64,000 nt of DNA from Blastobasis lacticolella (taxonomy: Eukaryota > Arthropoda > Insecta > Lepidoptera > Blastobasidae), in NCBI GenBank assembly GCA_905147135.1, contig LR990039.1:29013708-29077707 (forward strand), read 5' to 3'. The notes beneath the pieces are model-generated. The model searched no databases and was not told the DNA's origin. It saw only the letters and a list, made by a program, of their open reading frames with translations. Position numbers and translations under genes: made by a program. This document shows, piece after piece, positions 11,376-23,230 of the stretch. Every line of letters starts with the position of its first letter. Positions within the stretch are counted from its first letter, which is position 1.

Positions 11376-11611
11376 TTTTTCTAGGAATCTAGAAACAGCC
11401 TATTCACTCTAGTCTTGAAGGCGTACAGTTTAAACTGATCAGGGAACACACTCGCAGGCAACGTGTTCCATTCTTTAGACGTACGCATTATAAAGGTCAA
11501 GCGGCTCGTGCGTATAGCAGGAAGTTCCACAACATAAGGATGAAGCGCTCACCTGGATCACGTTTCCCTGGGGCGGAAAGGTCACCGCCTGACCTTTAAA
11601 TAAATAATAAA

Positions 11612-11857
11612 TAATCGTGGACAAATTCACACAGCGCCATCTAGCCCCAAAGTAAGCAAAGCTTGTGTTATGGGTGCTAGATAACTGATAAACTACTTAA
11701 ATACTTTTTTTTTAAATACATACTTATCATACATAGAACACCCAGACCCGTAACAGAAATTAAAATTCATCATTTCAATTTCTGCTCGGCCGGGAATCGA
11801 ACCCGGGACCTCTTGCGTGGCAGACCGGCATGTTGACCACTGAACCACTCAGGTCGT
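11612..11857 (-). mobile_element. SINE family B, full-length copy with tRNA-Gly-like head
   Basis: On the minus strand the head reads gagtggttcagtggtcaac ... ctgccacgc ... gggttcgattcccggcc. This is very close to a tRNA-Gly(GCC) pattern, with A-box TGGTTCAGTGG and B-box GGTTCGATTCC. It is followed by a body and the tail agatggcgctgtgtgaattt. Relatives are at 1, 22117, 34335 and 60745. The extra bases in the anticodon arm and the long body mark it as a SINE, not a working tRNA. Confidence 0.85.
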
Positions 11858-12257
11858 CAACCTTTGAGAGGACACCAAGTATTTTTCTGTCCAAAGTAGA
11901 GATTGGTTGTGAACTCAACACACCAGCTAGTAAGCTGTCGGTAATTTTCACGAATACATACCGGAAAGTCTGAGATAGATGGAATGTACTTCGTTTGGCG
12001 GAAAACAAACACGCCTGTGTTTTGTTAGCGTTGAACGCCACTACATTGGCTTCGTCCCAATCGGACACTATAGATAAATAAATGGTGTCCATGGTGCCAG
12101 CGATGCACATGCTGTACGTTTTTTTTCGCAATTCAAAACTTGGTGATGGTTGTATAAATTGAAGACACTACCGTAGCACTACAGTCAGATGTATGGAATG
12201 TTGTAGGTAGTTTTTTTTTTCTCCAATCGTCATACCAACCCCACCTAGGACAACGAC

Positions 12258-12565
12258 AACGATAACGATCATAATAATGATTTGTCCATCATTCATATTT
12301 TTCCAATATCTGTCTTTAGTTAACAAAACCAGGAAAATAAATAAAATCTTATGACTTGATCCGAGTATTCTGATTGGAAGTGTCTTGGAGTCCGTGATTG
12401 CGCTGGAATGCTCGAACGACAACGATCATAATAATGATTTGTCCTCCATTCATATTTTTCCAATATCATTTTAACAAAACAAGAACTATCGAATAAACCT
12501 TACTTCCTGATCCGAGTATTCTGATTGGTAGTGTCTTGGAGTCCGACTGCGCTGGAATGCTCGAG
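12258..12565. repeat. Tandem duplication, about 157-bp spacing, two units
   Basis: The blocks aacgatcataataatgattt, cattcatatttttccaatat, gatccgagtattctgattgg, gtgtcttggagtccg and gcgctggaatgctcga occur in the same order twice (starts 12264 and 12421). The second unit is about 10 bp shorter. The two units differ at several sites, so the duplication is not recent. Confidence 0.85.
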
Positions 12566-13599
12566 GGCCTATTAGGTGCATCCGAAGCGCTATTCCGCCG
12601 GCAGTTTATGGACGAGTAGCATCGCCCGGTACAGTTTAATGACGGCTTTACAACAATGTATGCTGCATGGAAAAACAAAGAAAACAATCCACTTGCGGAA
12701 TTGTACGTGCAACAATAAAACTATTTTATAACTATGATTTATACGAGCGAGGGAATATAGCGAACGAGTGTACAATCGCTTAAGCTTACGTAATAAGGTT
12801 GCAAAATAGTTTTTAATTTACTTCCGTTGAAGTCTCAGGAACTCAGCTTATTGAGTTTGCGTACCCGTCTGAACGGAAAACTAGCTTATTAGTCGCGTGT
12901 AGCACGGCTCTTCTTAGGCGCTGGACTAATTGACAAAGGTCGTGCAACAAAAACATAATTTAATAAAATACAAATCTATTATTAAAATTGCATTACATGG
13001 AAAATATCTATGTCAACACATGATTTCATCATTTTGGTAATAGATAATGTTAATAATTTAGGATACATTTCTTTTGGCGCGGCAAGTCATTAAGTACATT
13101 GTTCAGTAAAACATTATGTTTCGTATACTGCCCGTCGCACGACCATTGCCAATTAGGACAGCGCCTTACACACTTACACGCCTTACACTTTTCACGCTGC
13201 ACCACTTTATGAGTACCGCGTATAAAATTCTGTATCCCAGGAGACAATGGCGCCTAGCGCGACGCCCTCACATGGAATGTCGTGCATTAATTTAATTAAA
13301 GAGTTTCTTTCATAAAAATTCTTCGTGGCGTTACAACAATAAAATTTCATCTAAAGTTCCAGGCGACGCGGCGGCCTCCCCGCGCCCCTCTCCCGCGCGC
13401 CTCTGCCTCCCTAATTAATTCTTCCGAATTACTTCTCATGATTATAATCATAAGTGGTGTTTTAGGAAACAATTTATTAAACTTCAAGCTCTTATATCCA
13501 CAAGTTCGAGCCGCGGTTCGTGTAGATGGAAAATATCTTTCAGCGCGTAAAGGAAATTTAAGAATTTCATTACACTAAATCACTTCATCAACAGATTAA
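12566..13599. other. No gene recognised
   Basis: A segment at about 13125-13165 (cgcacgaccattgcc, aggacagcgcc) reappears at 33795-33830 and is probably a dispersed repeat. A short GC-rich patch lies at 13370-13410. No coding signal is convincing. Confidence 0.45.
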
Positions 13600-14029
13600 T
13601 AACACCCGGTTTCTGAAACGTATGTCAAATAATTGATTAGCTAACAGACTGTCACATTTAACAAGCTGTTAAACCACTTTGGGTTTCTGAAAGGCCAATC
13701 AATCTAACATTAGCTAATCGACCATTAACAGGTGATAAATTTTTTCTAACCCTAGGGGCCTTTTGAAGCCAAAATCGAATGTGGTATTCAACTTTTAGAT
13801 GAAACTGATAGCGATTGTATAGTTTTCGTGTAAAATCAAAAATTATAAAAAAATATACAGAGCGAGAAAAGATAACTTATAACAATATTTATGTTATAGG
13901 GTCACGGGTGCCAGTGTGTCAGTAATCCCATCATCATCATCTTTAGGCAGGTAGGTAGGTCCGGGTCCACTGCTGAATACAGGCCTCCCACGGCTTACAC
14001 TCCGGTCGACTGTGTTATGTCCAGCTTAT

Positions 14030-14330
14030 ATTTATGGTCTATGTGCTGGCACTGGTCTAGGTCCTGGTTCTGGTTCAAGCTCAAATTGTGATCAAGGTCC
14101 TTGTTTGAGCCCAAGGCCAAGACCAGGGCCAGGTCTTGGGACTTGTTCATAGTCAATCTCATATCCAGGTCCAGGTGTACGTCCTGGTCCTGGCATTGGT
14201 TCAGATACCTGTTCCAGTTTCGCATATTGTCCTGGACCAGAACCTGGACCCTAGACCTGGAATTTGTCTTGGACCAAAACTAGGACCTGGACCAAGGCCA
14301 GGACCAAGACCTAGACCAAGAAAATCGGTT
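14030..14330. repeat. Degenerate CCTGGN hexamer minisatellite with a strand flip
   Basis: About 300 bp of imperfect 6-bp units. The left half reads GGTCCTGGTTCTGG-like on the plus strand and the right half reads CCTGGACCAAGACC-like, so the array inverts near 14100-14250. Overlapping open frames encode low-complexity strings (DQDLD-type and PGPRPGPRPR-type), which follow from the repeat and should not be taken as genes. Confidence 0.8.
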
Positions 14331-14527
14331 ATAATTTCTTTTGACAATCGGTTAATTGGTCGATTTTCGCTAATTAAAAAAAAAACACGTTAACATAAAG
14401 TTAACATTAGAAAAATCTTTTTGAAAACCCAAAATCACATTAATCGGCCGTTAATTGGAGATTTGACAATTCGTTGACAATCTGTTTACAATCTGTCAAT
14501 TGGCCTTTCCAGAAACCCAAACTGCAT

Positions 14528-15611
14528 TTAACACGCTCACTGCGTAACAGGCCGATATCGGCCTGCCGCGGTACTTCAGCTGGTGCGGACGAAGAAAACT
14601 ATGTCCCTCTCGCTGGTGCGAAACGATTATCTCAGGTGTTTGTAAAAATTCGACAGAGACAAATATATATTTCATCTTGCAGTCAAAATTGTTGGTGTTC
14701 CCCATCAAAACATAACGGCAGGCTTTTATCGACCTACCGTCGCACTGACGGTGAAAAACATCCGCTGAGTGCGGCAGTGCGCCTATTTCGGCCTGCCCTC
14801 CCAACAGGCAGCTGGCGACCCGATACCGCACAGAGCGCGCGCCCCACCAGTTAGTGATCTGACGTAGCGTTCGATATAATCAACGATGGCAAGCAATAAA
14901 AGAAAAATACAAATTTAGGAAAATAGAGTAATTCGCCCTGCAGTTATTGACAGAAGAAATATTTTCCACTAAGAAAAATAAAAAGAATTTGGAAACAAAT
15001 GTGCACGGAAAACAAAGCACAAGCGGTAAGTTTTGTTTACTACCTACACATATCAACATATCAGCCTTAGACTCATAATGACGTGGGGATTTTTTATGTA
15101 ATACCATCCTTTATGAAAATGATTATTCCTAAAAACTAGCGTTCTACAGTAAATAGTTTTTGCAACATAGTTTTGAAAAAAAATGCAACCAAAACCTTTG
15201 CGTAACATGTTTCCAAGTCATAAGTAAATAAAAACATTTTTCAGTTCTTTTACGATAATTCTGTTTTATTTTCGATATCCCCTTATTTTTCTCTGTCCCA
15301 TCACTACTAAAAATACTTTCTAGTGCGGTTCAGGTCAATATCGGCCTGCCGCTTTTCCTGCTTTATTTCTCATTTCCTGTTTGGCAGATCCCGGGGCGAA
15401 TCAAACCTAAGGAAGTTGGGTTCAAGGTCATTCTAGCAATATAAAAAAAAATTTATACATTATGTTTCCACAAAGTTATAGCTATTTAATCTATCCTAGT
15501 GCTGGTGGGTCTAGAAAGACCTGCCACGCACTGGCGGAAATTGGCGCATTTTGGCCCGCCGCCGCACCAGATGAAGAATTATGCTTTAACTTGCCGCAGT
15601 AAACGTGTTAA
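14528..15611. mobile_element. Nested piggyBac-like element with TTAA target duplication
   Basis: TTAA stands at both borders (14528-14531 and 15608-15611), directly followed by inverted ends CACGCTCACTGCG and CACGTTTACTGCG. The interior has repeated ggcctgccgc blocks (about 14560, 14790, 15343 and a variant near 15550). No transposase frame is present. TTAA specificity is the hallmark of piggyBac transposition, so this looks like a non-autonomous member. Confidence 0.7.
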
Positions 15612-15675
15612 CCAGAGATTAACAAGTTGTTACGTCATTTTTGGGTTGACAAGCGTTTCAAAAACCGGGTGTTAC

Positions 15676-15822
15676 TGACGTGAGGGCATCAAGAGCCTTT
15701 TTACCGTGCACGTGCAAGATATGGAATGAGCTCTCCCGAAGTCTTTTCATGCACTATCACATGGGGTTCTTCAAAAGGCCTGTCTACAGGTATATCTCAA
15801 AGGCCGGCCGGCACCGCATCCG
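15676..15822 (+). pseudogene. LINE reverse-transcriptase C-terminal relic
   Basis: The plus-strand frame reads RASRAFLPCTCKIWNELSRS and then FMHYHMGFFKRPVYRYI. This is the characteristic tail of non-LTR retrotransposon ORF2 proteins (LWNELP....F...Y....FK..VYRYL). It abuts the right end of the inverted-repeat element at 15674. No RT core is present. Confidence 0.65.
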
Positions 15823-16506
15823 CTTCCTTTAGCTCCCGTGTTAACTATTTATCAGGCCGCAACGCTTACACTGCACAAAGAAGACAAGAGGCATGTCGTC
15901 CTCACAGCGATAAAGCACGTGTGGATCAGCACTTTTGTTACATAAAATCTAAGTGCATACGTAATGTACTGGGCGACCGCTTTCCATCATGGGAACTGTC
16001 AGTGAGTACCTATCTAGTATGAAAAAATCCATCGACAACATGTTACAATCTTTACAAGGCACTTACCTTGTCGATGGATATTTTTACCTAAATGTTTTGT
16101 AAATAAATTGCTGTACTAAGTGGTACAGCAAGTTATTTCAATAGTTTAATGGCTTTCAACAGCAACCCTTGATCCTATATCCAGGTAATCAATAAGAGAC
16201 ACTATATTAGTACGAAAACTTACACTACTTTATTAGGTAAATTATGAAATCGTAACCGTACTTTTCATGTTATTAATCCAGTAACGATGTAGCATCCGAA
16301 CCCGTTACCCCCAGGAAGGCGGTGACTCGTAAAGTCGCTTTATTTCACGAAATCAGCATACGAATTAGGGTCCTCAGGCTTTATTAAAATTTTAGTATGA
16401 TGCCATTACATTTACGCTCTTGTTTTTGTCGGTAAAGCTATTCGTGGCCTGCGTGAGCTGGATTATTGGCTCATTTATTTTCGGAGGAGATTGAGATTGT
16501 CAGATT
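15823..16506. other. No gene recognised
   Basis: 16028-16085 contains inverted copies of atccatcgacaa and ttgtcgatggat about 30 bp apart. Nothing else is identified. Confidence 0.45.
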
Positions 16507-16790
16507 GGAGCGTCGGTGGCCGAGTTGTTAAGGTATCCCACTGCGGTCATGTAGCAATGACACTTTTCTGATTTATGTACATTAGTTGAATGCTAACCGA
16601 TGCTCTTACTGTCAGGAAAACCATCGCTATAAAACCTGCACATTCAGGCGTCTGAATGTGTAACCATTATCCAATCTGGTCAGGTTTCCCAGGGTCACGT
16701 AGGTTAAATGGCTGTCGCTCCACTATAATTATCTGATGTGCCAAATCCTGGATGATGCCCATGGCGGATCTCTCGCCGCTATACGCCCTT
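16507..16790 (+). mobile_element. SINE family A copy, head damaged
   Basis: It starts ggagcgtcggtggccgag, but the B-box half of the head is deleted (the sequence jumps to actgcggtcatgtagcaatg). The body and tail are complete to tctctcgccgc. Confidence 0.8.
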
Positions 16791-17110
16791 TCTAAAGATA
16801 TATCGCACTATGTTTTTGGTAATATAGGAAGAATTTTTCAGTACAAAATGAAGTTTGTTTTAATTGACCATAACTTATTTCATACAGCGATTCGACAGTT
16901 GTCACCGTAGTAAAAGTTGTAGAAAATGAAAAATCCTATCTAAAGACATACCGATCAATGTTATTGGTCATATGGGGTGAAGTTTTCAGCATAAAATTAA
17001 GTTAATTTCAATTGAACATAATTTTTTTCCCGCCGCGATTCAAGAGTTGTTGCAACAGTAAACGTTGTAGAAAATGAAAAATCCTTTCTAAATTTATTGG
17101 TCATATAGGT
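16791..17110. repeat. 148-bp-period tandem repeat, about 2.2 units
   Basis: Units begin tctaaa at 16791, 16939 and 17087, a spacing of exactly 148 each time. Shared blocks include gttgtagaaaatgaaaaatc and ttggtcatatag-like variants. The third unit is cut off after about 24 bp. Confidence 0.85.
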
Positions 17111-17384
17111 GTGGGCGTTATTTCACGTCACTGGTTACAAAAACTAGTGATGAGGCAAGAAACCTTTGATTATTTATTTAACAGTTTATTGTACACAAGA
17201 TAACAAATACAGAAAGTACAGAATAGTTACAAATCAGGCACCAATTCTCTCTAAAAGAAATCTCTTCCAGTAGGCCTACATGACCATTGTAAGATGTCTC
17301 CGATGACCAATGTATTGATTATTTATTTTTCTTCCTAGCGCTTTTTCCCGTGACAGGTTCATTTGACCATGGTACAATTGACCA

Positions 17385-17478
17385 TGACCCAGGATTTTAG
17401 CAGATCAGGTAATTACAGTAGAGCAGTTGCCATCACTTCTGTGACCCTCTTTACAGGCGAATGTACCAGATTAGCGAT
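17385..17478 (-). mobile_element. SINE family A fragment
   Basis: It contains agcagatcaggtaattacag and the following block in minus orientation, then loses similarity near 17478. Confidence 0.65.
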
Positions 17479-17635
17479 ATTACACCGATGAATCGATATA
17501 ATATCGACGCATTTTGACACCTACCACATACCTAATAGGCGAGAATGTACAGGCTCGACCGAAGTCCCGGCAAAAGTTTTGCCCAAACTTTCGGCGAACA
17601 TGTGGACTTAGCAGTCGCCATAAAAATAAGTCCCG

Positions 17636-17956
17636 GTTGTGTTCTCGCGCATGAGGGTCCGGGGTTCGCCTTGACCATGATCCTCATTGAGTTTTAGCAG
17701 ATCGGTTAATTACAGTGAAACGTCGGTCATCTTGTCTAAGGAACTGATATCAGGGGAATCTGACTAGATTGGGTCATGATTAAACATTCAGTCGCCTGAA
17801 TGTGCAGGTTTCATCACGATATTTTCCCTTACCGTAACAGAATCGGATAGTATTCATCTTATGTATATAACTCAGAGAATGGCAGCAGTAGGATTCGAAC
17901 CTGGTACCTGTAGTTTACGAGTCGGATAACCTTAACCACTAGGCCACCGACGCTCA
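17636..17956 (-). mobile_element. SINE family A, near full length
   Basis: On the minus strand it has the gagcgtcggtggcc head, an A-box and a B-box (GGTTCGAATCC), the full body, and the terminal gggacttat and GGACCC blocks. It faces the plus-strand copy at 16507. Confidence 0.8.
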
Positions 17957-19391
17957 TCTACCATACCAAACCAAAATTTTATTTATTCTACTCCTTAGGC
18001 TGCGGCTTGGCATTATGTTAGCATGAGGAAAAAATTCAGCTGATTGGCCAGTTTTGTGAGGAGAGGCCAATTTTTTTGTATTATACGTTCATTTAGGCCA
18101 GTGCAGATGAAGTAGTAAATATTTTACTAACCGGCCGACCGGCTGGTTACATTGTTGGAATGGTTAATCTCCCAACGGTTTCGCTAGGGAGTACGTAGGT
18201 ATGTAGGTAGGTACTCACCAGTCGAAAGCATTGGGCCAAACAAAAACCCCAAAATTTCTTCTGTCATATGAAAATTTAAAGTCAACGTCGATAGCGCGTT
18301 CTAAATGTCGTGCAGCGCTATCTAGCGTCACGTTATGTATCAATGAACACGTTACTTAGGTAATTAACTTATCCGCATTTAACACATAAGCTGTATTAAC
18401 AGGTTGTTAACAGGTGGAAAATGTCTACTGACGTATTCTACACCGATGTGGGATCACCTTAACTGAAGTCACTGAAAATCGGGCCCGAACTCTTCGAAGC
18501 CTTCAAAGGCAAAAATGTTTGACAAATCTATTATTCTGTATGCAGTATAACTGGGCTATTCACAAGTATTTTTTTTCAGGGGCAAATTTTAATAGTTTTG
18601 ATTCTAGGGAGAATTATCGAAAATAAATGAGGAATAATAAATTTTGATGTTCTAATTTCAAATTTTTTTGGTATGGATGAGTGAAACTTGTATTCTATAA
18701 ATGGATTCCTCGTCCTCGAATTATAAGAAAAAGACACTAAAGATACCAAACTTGATATAGTTTCTAAATGTATATGTAATGATAAGAAGCTTAGAGTGCC
18801 GGACGCACAACCCCCCCCCCCCTACGGGGGGGGCAACCGCGCTAAATCAGCTTAGATCACCCCCAAAAACACCTGTTCCAAGCGGTTTGCTTTGTCTCAA
18901 AAATGCGGAGACCTTGCATTAGAAATCGGGACCTTAGATCTATACTTCACTTACGATTACTTTAGAAAATTTAATAATTGATTCAAATCATTTGAAAATT
19001 GTTTTAAATAGAAATAAATAGGACCACGATCAGTCCGTATTGACTGACAGTAGTAAAAATTATAAAGTGTGGATATGGCAATAATCTTGTCAGTCCTTCT
19101 TGTAAACATCAGTCATTGAATTTTTCAGTTATTTAATCACTATTAGCTTGAACTTTTGTCTAAATTATTAATCATGCTGAAAATTATCCATAATATTTTT
19201 CATAACTCACGAAAATATCCAAACCTACAGAAATAAAATTGTACCTATATTACGACTTTCATGATTGACGTTCTATGACGGATAATAAACTTGGCATAAG
19301 TTGCCCTACAGAGATTTTTATATCATTTTTTTAATAAGCGATTTAGACTTAGCGTGGTCTTATTCTAGCACTTTCAATGTCGCATAAGGCG
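17957..19391. other. No gene; homopolymer palindrome at 18811-18833
   Basis: AT-rich anonymous DNA. The exception is C12-TAC-G8 at 18811-18833, a homopolymer inverted repeat that is hard to replicate and assemble. No coding signal. Confidence 0.55.
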
Positions 19392-19722
19392 CGGATTATA
19401 TCAAGCGTCGGCGACGCACGTTGCGTCGCCGACGCAACTTGCGTTATGCCGTCAACTCAAAATTGTATGAACTTCTAATGCGCGCGCCGACGCAACCTGC
19501 GTTTTACCTGCGTCGCCGACGCAACCTGCGTTATCGACGCTACCTGCGTCGGCGACGCATCTTTCGTTAAGCTGTCAACTCAAAATTGTATGATTTTCAA
19601 ATGCGCGCGCCGACGCAGGTAAAACGCAGGTTGCGTCGGCGACGCAGGTAAAACGCAGGTTGCGTCGGCGCGCGCATTAGAAGTTCATATAATTTTAAGT
19701 TGACAAGATGCGTCAAGAATTC
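19392..19722. mobile_element. CpG-dense palindromic element, left part
   Basis: It begins CGGATTATATCAAGCGTCGG and is built from GCGTCGGCGACGCA-type blocks. It contains a 72-bp inverted repeat (19459-19530 against 19625-19696) with a single mismatch seen and a 94-bp spacer. Its outer end matches, inverted, the segment ending at 26484. CpG density is far above the surroundings. Confidence 0.75.
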
Positions 19723-19728
19723 TAAGGC

Positions 19729-20884
19729 CGGGCACAGACCTACCGGTCAGGGCCGGGCCGGGCCAGACCTGCCGATCAGGGCCGGGCCGGGTTTAACGTG
19801 AAGGCCATATTATTTTCATCGACAATGTACTAGCCGTCACACACTTATAGACGCCCGGAGAGCGCACCCGGTCAAAACTTTCAACCGTCCTGAAAGAGGC
19901 GAGGCTTGCATATAATTTTCTTATAATCGGCATATACAGACCGTAAGCTTTCCGCCCATCGGGGCGGATCTGTAATTATCAAAGAGATTGGTATACCTGG
20001 GAAAGGTATATTCCTCTATGGTTGACCCTGAGTCCATTACTTTGGCAGGGCAAAAATTTCTATGTTTAAATATAAAAAACAAGGATTATCACAACCGTAA
20101 TCTCAAAGACGTTGCGTGGCAAGAAGTAAATAGATATGTTGATGTGAAGTTTAAATGTTAGATGAAGACGAGAAAAAAATACGTATCAGTCTACAGTCAT
20201 CAGGCTTCGTGAATACATGAATTGGACCCGGGTCAAGTTGGCTCTGTTTAGCCTGAGGCTTGAACTGGGTCCAGCCCCAAGTTGACTCTTTCTATTCGGA
20301 AACTATTGGTCCTAGAACACTAGTCCCTAAAGATATATGATAGTACTCGTCGAATTCTACATTTCAAATGACAGTTTTAAATTTAACGTCTCTCTCACAA
20401 AACGTAGATTTCGACGAGTACCTAATATCATTTTTCTATAGAAACTATTCTTCTAGGACCTATGGTTCTCAAGTTATAACAGTTTTCAATTTGCAACAGT
20501 TACTTTAAATGTATATCTCGACGAGTGATATAATTCTTTTTAGAGACTAGTGTTCTAGGACCAATAGAATCAGAGTTATAACGGCTTTAAGTTTAACAGC
20601 CGTCATTCGAAATGTAGATATGGACGAGTAGGTACAGTAGTTCAGTAGACTGATACTGCCTACCCGAATTTTTTTACTCTCCTCATCCAACCTACCATCT
20701 TTCCCTTTTTTGTAGGTTTTCAGCGCCAAGCAGTAAGGCGATGCACATTAATTCGTCATTTATTTCTACCCGTTAACCTTTCCCGGCAAGCGCTTGATAA
20801 CGACTAAGAAAATTTTAAGAATGTCCGGCCCGGTAGGTGTGCCGGTTGGGCCCGTCCCTGACCTTTTCCATAGGTCTGTGCCCG
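19729..20884. mobile_element. Inverted-repeat element with CGGGCACAGACCTA ends
   Basis: The left end CGGGCACAGACCTA is mirrored at the right (TAGGTCTGTGCCCG, 20871-20884), with further partial similarity in GGGCCGGGCCGG-like blocks inside. 20290-20640 holds three units of the 104-bp-type repeat also found at 25500-26165. No transposase is seen and the target duplication is unclear. Confidence 0.6.
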
Positions 20885-21107
20885 CACTAAAGCAGGGCTT
20901 TTATATCAACAAGACAAGGAGTTTATATACTGCAAAATGAGTTTGGATAGAGACTGGGAGACTGGATATCACAAGATATATCCATAGAGTTATATACCTC
21001 GTATAGTAACTCTATGGGCTATCCATAATAGACCCTGACCCCACACAGGCGTGGGCGATGCGGTCGCGTACTATTGGACTGAATGCGCCCGCGTACAGAC
21101 GTTCATC

Positions 21108-21200
21108 ATATCAGCCAAAAGACACCCAGGTTGAGCATATGCCGCCTTCCGATCTCCACAACATCCTGTCCTGTGCTTCCGCATCCGGTTGGCAGCTATC
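21108..21200 (+). repeat. Interspersed repeat family C, copy 2 (diverged)
   Basis: It reads catcatatcagccaaaagac, then catatgccgccttccgatct and ccacaacatcctgtcctgtg, a worn version of the copies at 5404 and 43868. Confidence 0.6.
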
Positions 21201-21512
21201 GCCCTCAGATTTATAGTTAGCAGTCGCCTCTAGATCAAGCCATTGACAAAAAAAAGAATATAATTATACTTAATAATAATAAACTACACCCAAGTTACAC
21301 CGGTCAGAGGTATGCCCAACCTCCGAAAGATAGTCAATGCACTAGCCTATCATAATAATAATCACATGTATGACCTGTGCAGCGAAGGGGGATGTCACGG
21401 CCACCCGCTTGCAGAACGCGTCGTGGGTTTTCTGCTGTGTTCCCTTTAAGAACTACAGATCGCCCCTGTTTGGGGGAAGCTTTTAGTGACAAGTCATTGT
21501 CACTAAAATTTC

Positions 21513-21627
21513 GCCACAAACTTATCTGGCCCGGTGGCTAAAAGCTGAACTAAGTGTCGCCATTTAAAAATGTCATTTTGTTTGTCAACAACAGCGACGC
21601 CGTCACCGTGTCGGGTAAGTTTGTGGC
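21513..21627. mobile_element. 115-bp inverted-repeat element
   Basis: Arms of 24 bp, gccacaaacttatctggccc at 21513 and the complement of gccacaaacttacccgacac at 21627, are inverted with a few mismatches. A related end (ccggtaagtttggcacc) occurs alone at 49034. It is too small to code. Confidence 0.6.
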
Positions 21628-22116
21628 ACCTACCATTGAGTATTGCAAAGTAAAATTTTGCAAAAATATCCAACTTATTAATTACTAGCGGTTGCCCGAA
21701 ACTTTGTTCGCGTTAAATACTCATCTTCAACTCATTCTATCATATGCAAAAATATTCCCCATGAAAATAATCACACTTAAATCTGTGATAAACTTAAAAA
21801 GATATCAGGTGAACTGGTTCTACACGGACCACAGGTAATGACTTGCAAGGTTATATTTTACTGTTCAGATTTATTTTGCTGAATATGTTTCATAGTTTCG
21901 ATGGGGTCAAATTCCGCAAAAAGCATAAAAGGCACTCATTGTAACTGGTTATAAGACTGCGCTAGTAGGCCAGGTTCACTAAAAAGTTTAGATCTTAAAG
22001 GAGTATACGCTGGCGCTGGCCTAAGGTAGTCTTCTACATAACCTCATCCCCCTTGATCTGACTGACTTCTGTTTAAGTGGATTTGAAACGCCACAAAACA
22101 TCAGCATCACTAAGTT
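21628..22116. other. Repeat terminus, otherwise anonymous
   Basis: 21686-21720 reads actagcggttgcccgaaact, the start of a very common lepidopteran repeat with a degraded cttcgtccgcg block. The remainder is not recognised. Confidence 0.45.
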
Positions 22117-22325
22117 AAATCCTGTTTCTGTCTGCCACCCAGAGATCCTGGGTTCGATTCAGAAATAAAGAATTAATATATGTTATCTGGGTCTAGGTGT
22201 TATATGTACTTATCATGAGTGTGTATTTAAAAAATATGTAAGTAAGTTTAGTTATCTAGCATCCATAACACAAGCTTTGCTTACTTTGAGGCAAGATGGC
22301 GCTGTGTGAATTGTTCAAGTATATT
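22117..22325 (+). mobile_element. SINE family B, 5'-damaged copy
   Basis: It begins within the tRNA-Gly-like head (ctgccacc..gggttcgatt), continues with the tatctgggtctaggtgtt block and ends at agatggcgctgtgtgaattg. Confidence 0.8.
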
Positions 22326-23230
22326 TATTTAATATTTTTGATTGATAATGTAGAGCTGAGATCAACTTACATCGGAATAGTCAAAATCTCTGAAACAGTA
22401 ATTTTTTGTCTATATTTAAATTTTCAGTCAACATCTACTTAGATGACTAAAGTTTCAGCCAATTTAACAAAACAGCATTTTTATAGAACAAAATGAGTTT
22501 AAATTGATATATCTTTATTAATTTACTTTTTTATCTAAATAAAACATTTCACAAACACTACATTTAAGTGAAGCTTACAACAATTACACATTATTGAAAC
22601 CGCACTTAAATAATTTAAGCCGTTCCTGAGATCAGCGCGCACAAACGCATTGACAAACAGACAGCATTAGGTAACATGTTCAGATGGTTGGTTTTTCATC
22701 GATAATATTCTACAGTTTTTTGTGATGAGATTTTTTTATTTGTAGATTTAGTTTATCTTTTCTAATTGTGTACTTTCTGTAGCTTTTATAAAGGCGGATA
22801 TACAATAGGTACTTTCTGAGTCTGTTAAAATGGGTATGAAATTGGCCATACAAATGTCTTTCTGTGTTAAATGGATGTACAGCATATCTTCTTAGGGTCG
22901 CGGATTCAAAAGTGCTAATAAAGGTGAACACGCACTTACGCTGCGCGACGCGGCAGCGGCACGGCAACTGCACTGCAACGTCTACTCTGAACGCACTGCT
23001 GCGACGTGATATTGCGCGTTACTTCAGTCAAAGATGTGTAGTGTTAGGCAGGACAAGGTTTTAAATAGAGTTTGTTTGTCATATTATTTTTTTAAGCCGA
23101 CCCCATATGTTAGTCTAAGAAACAGTTCGTCACAGTTCGAAGATAAATGACTTTTTTTATTCATACACGTAACCATTTGCGATAAAGCGTTCTTCCTTGT
23201 ACGAAATCAATTGCGTCAACAAACACATAC
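22326..23230. other. No gene recognised
   Basis: 22600-22660 has gccgttcctgagatcagcgc, a motif frequent in lepidopteran repeats. 22920-23010 is a locally GC-rich patch. The open frames on both strands here (22710-22973 minus, 22864-23064 plus) overlap each other and lack motifs. Confidence 0.45.

Larger units (their letters stand above)
13600..15674. mobile_element. Long-TIR element with TA ends, interrupted by a nested element
   Basis: The termini are inverted copies: taacacccggtttctgaaac at the left and its complement, with two mismatches, at the right. They are flanked by or include TA. When the nested insertion (14528-15611) is ignored, the inverted similarity extends inward for well over 100 bp; for example ctttgggtttctgaaaggcc at 13676 matches the complement of the segment near 14510. 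The loop carries the CCTGGN minisatellite at 14030-14330. The host element is therefore about 990 bp and non-coding. Confidence 0.75.

Noticed and set aside
11785..11857. tRNA-Gly gene
   Set aside because: A- and B-boxes are good, but the arm spacing is altered and the body and tail match other SINE copies.
12258..17110. CRISPR-like array
   Set aside because: The repeats are long tandem duplications without short regular spacers, in animal DNA.
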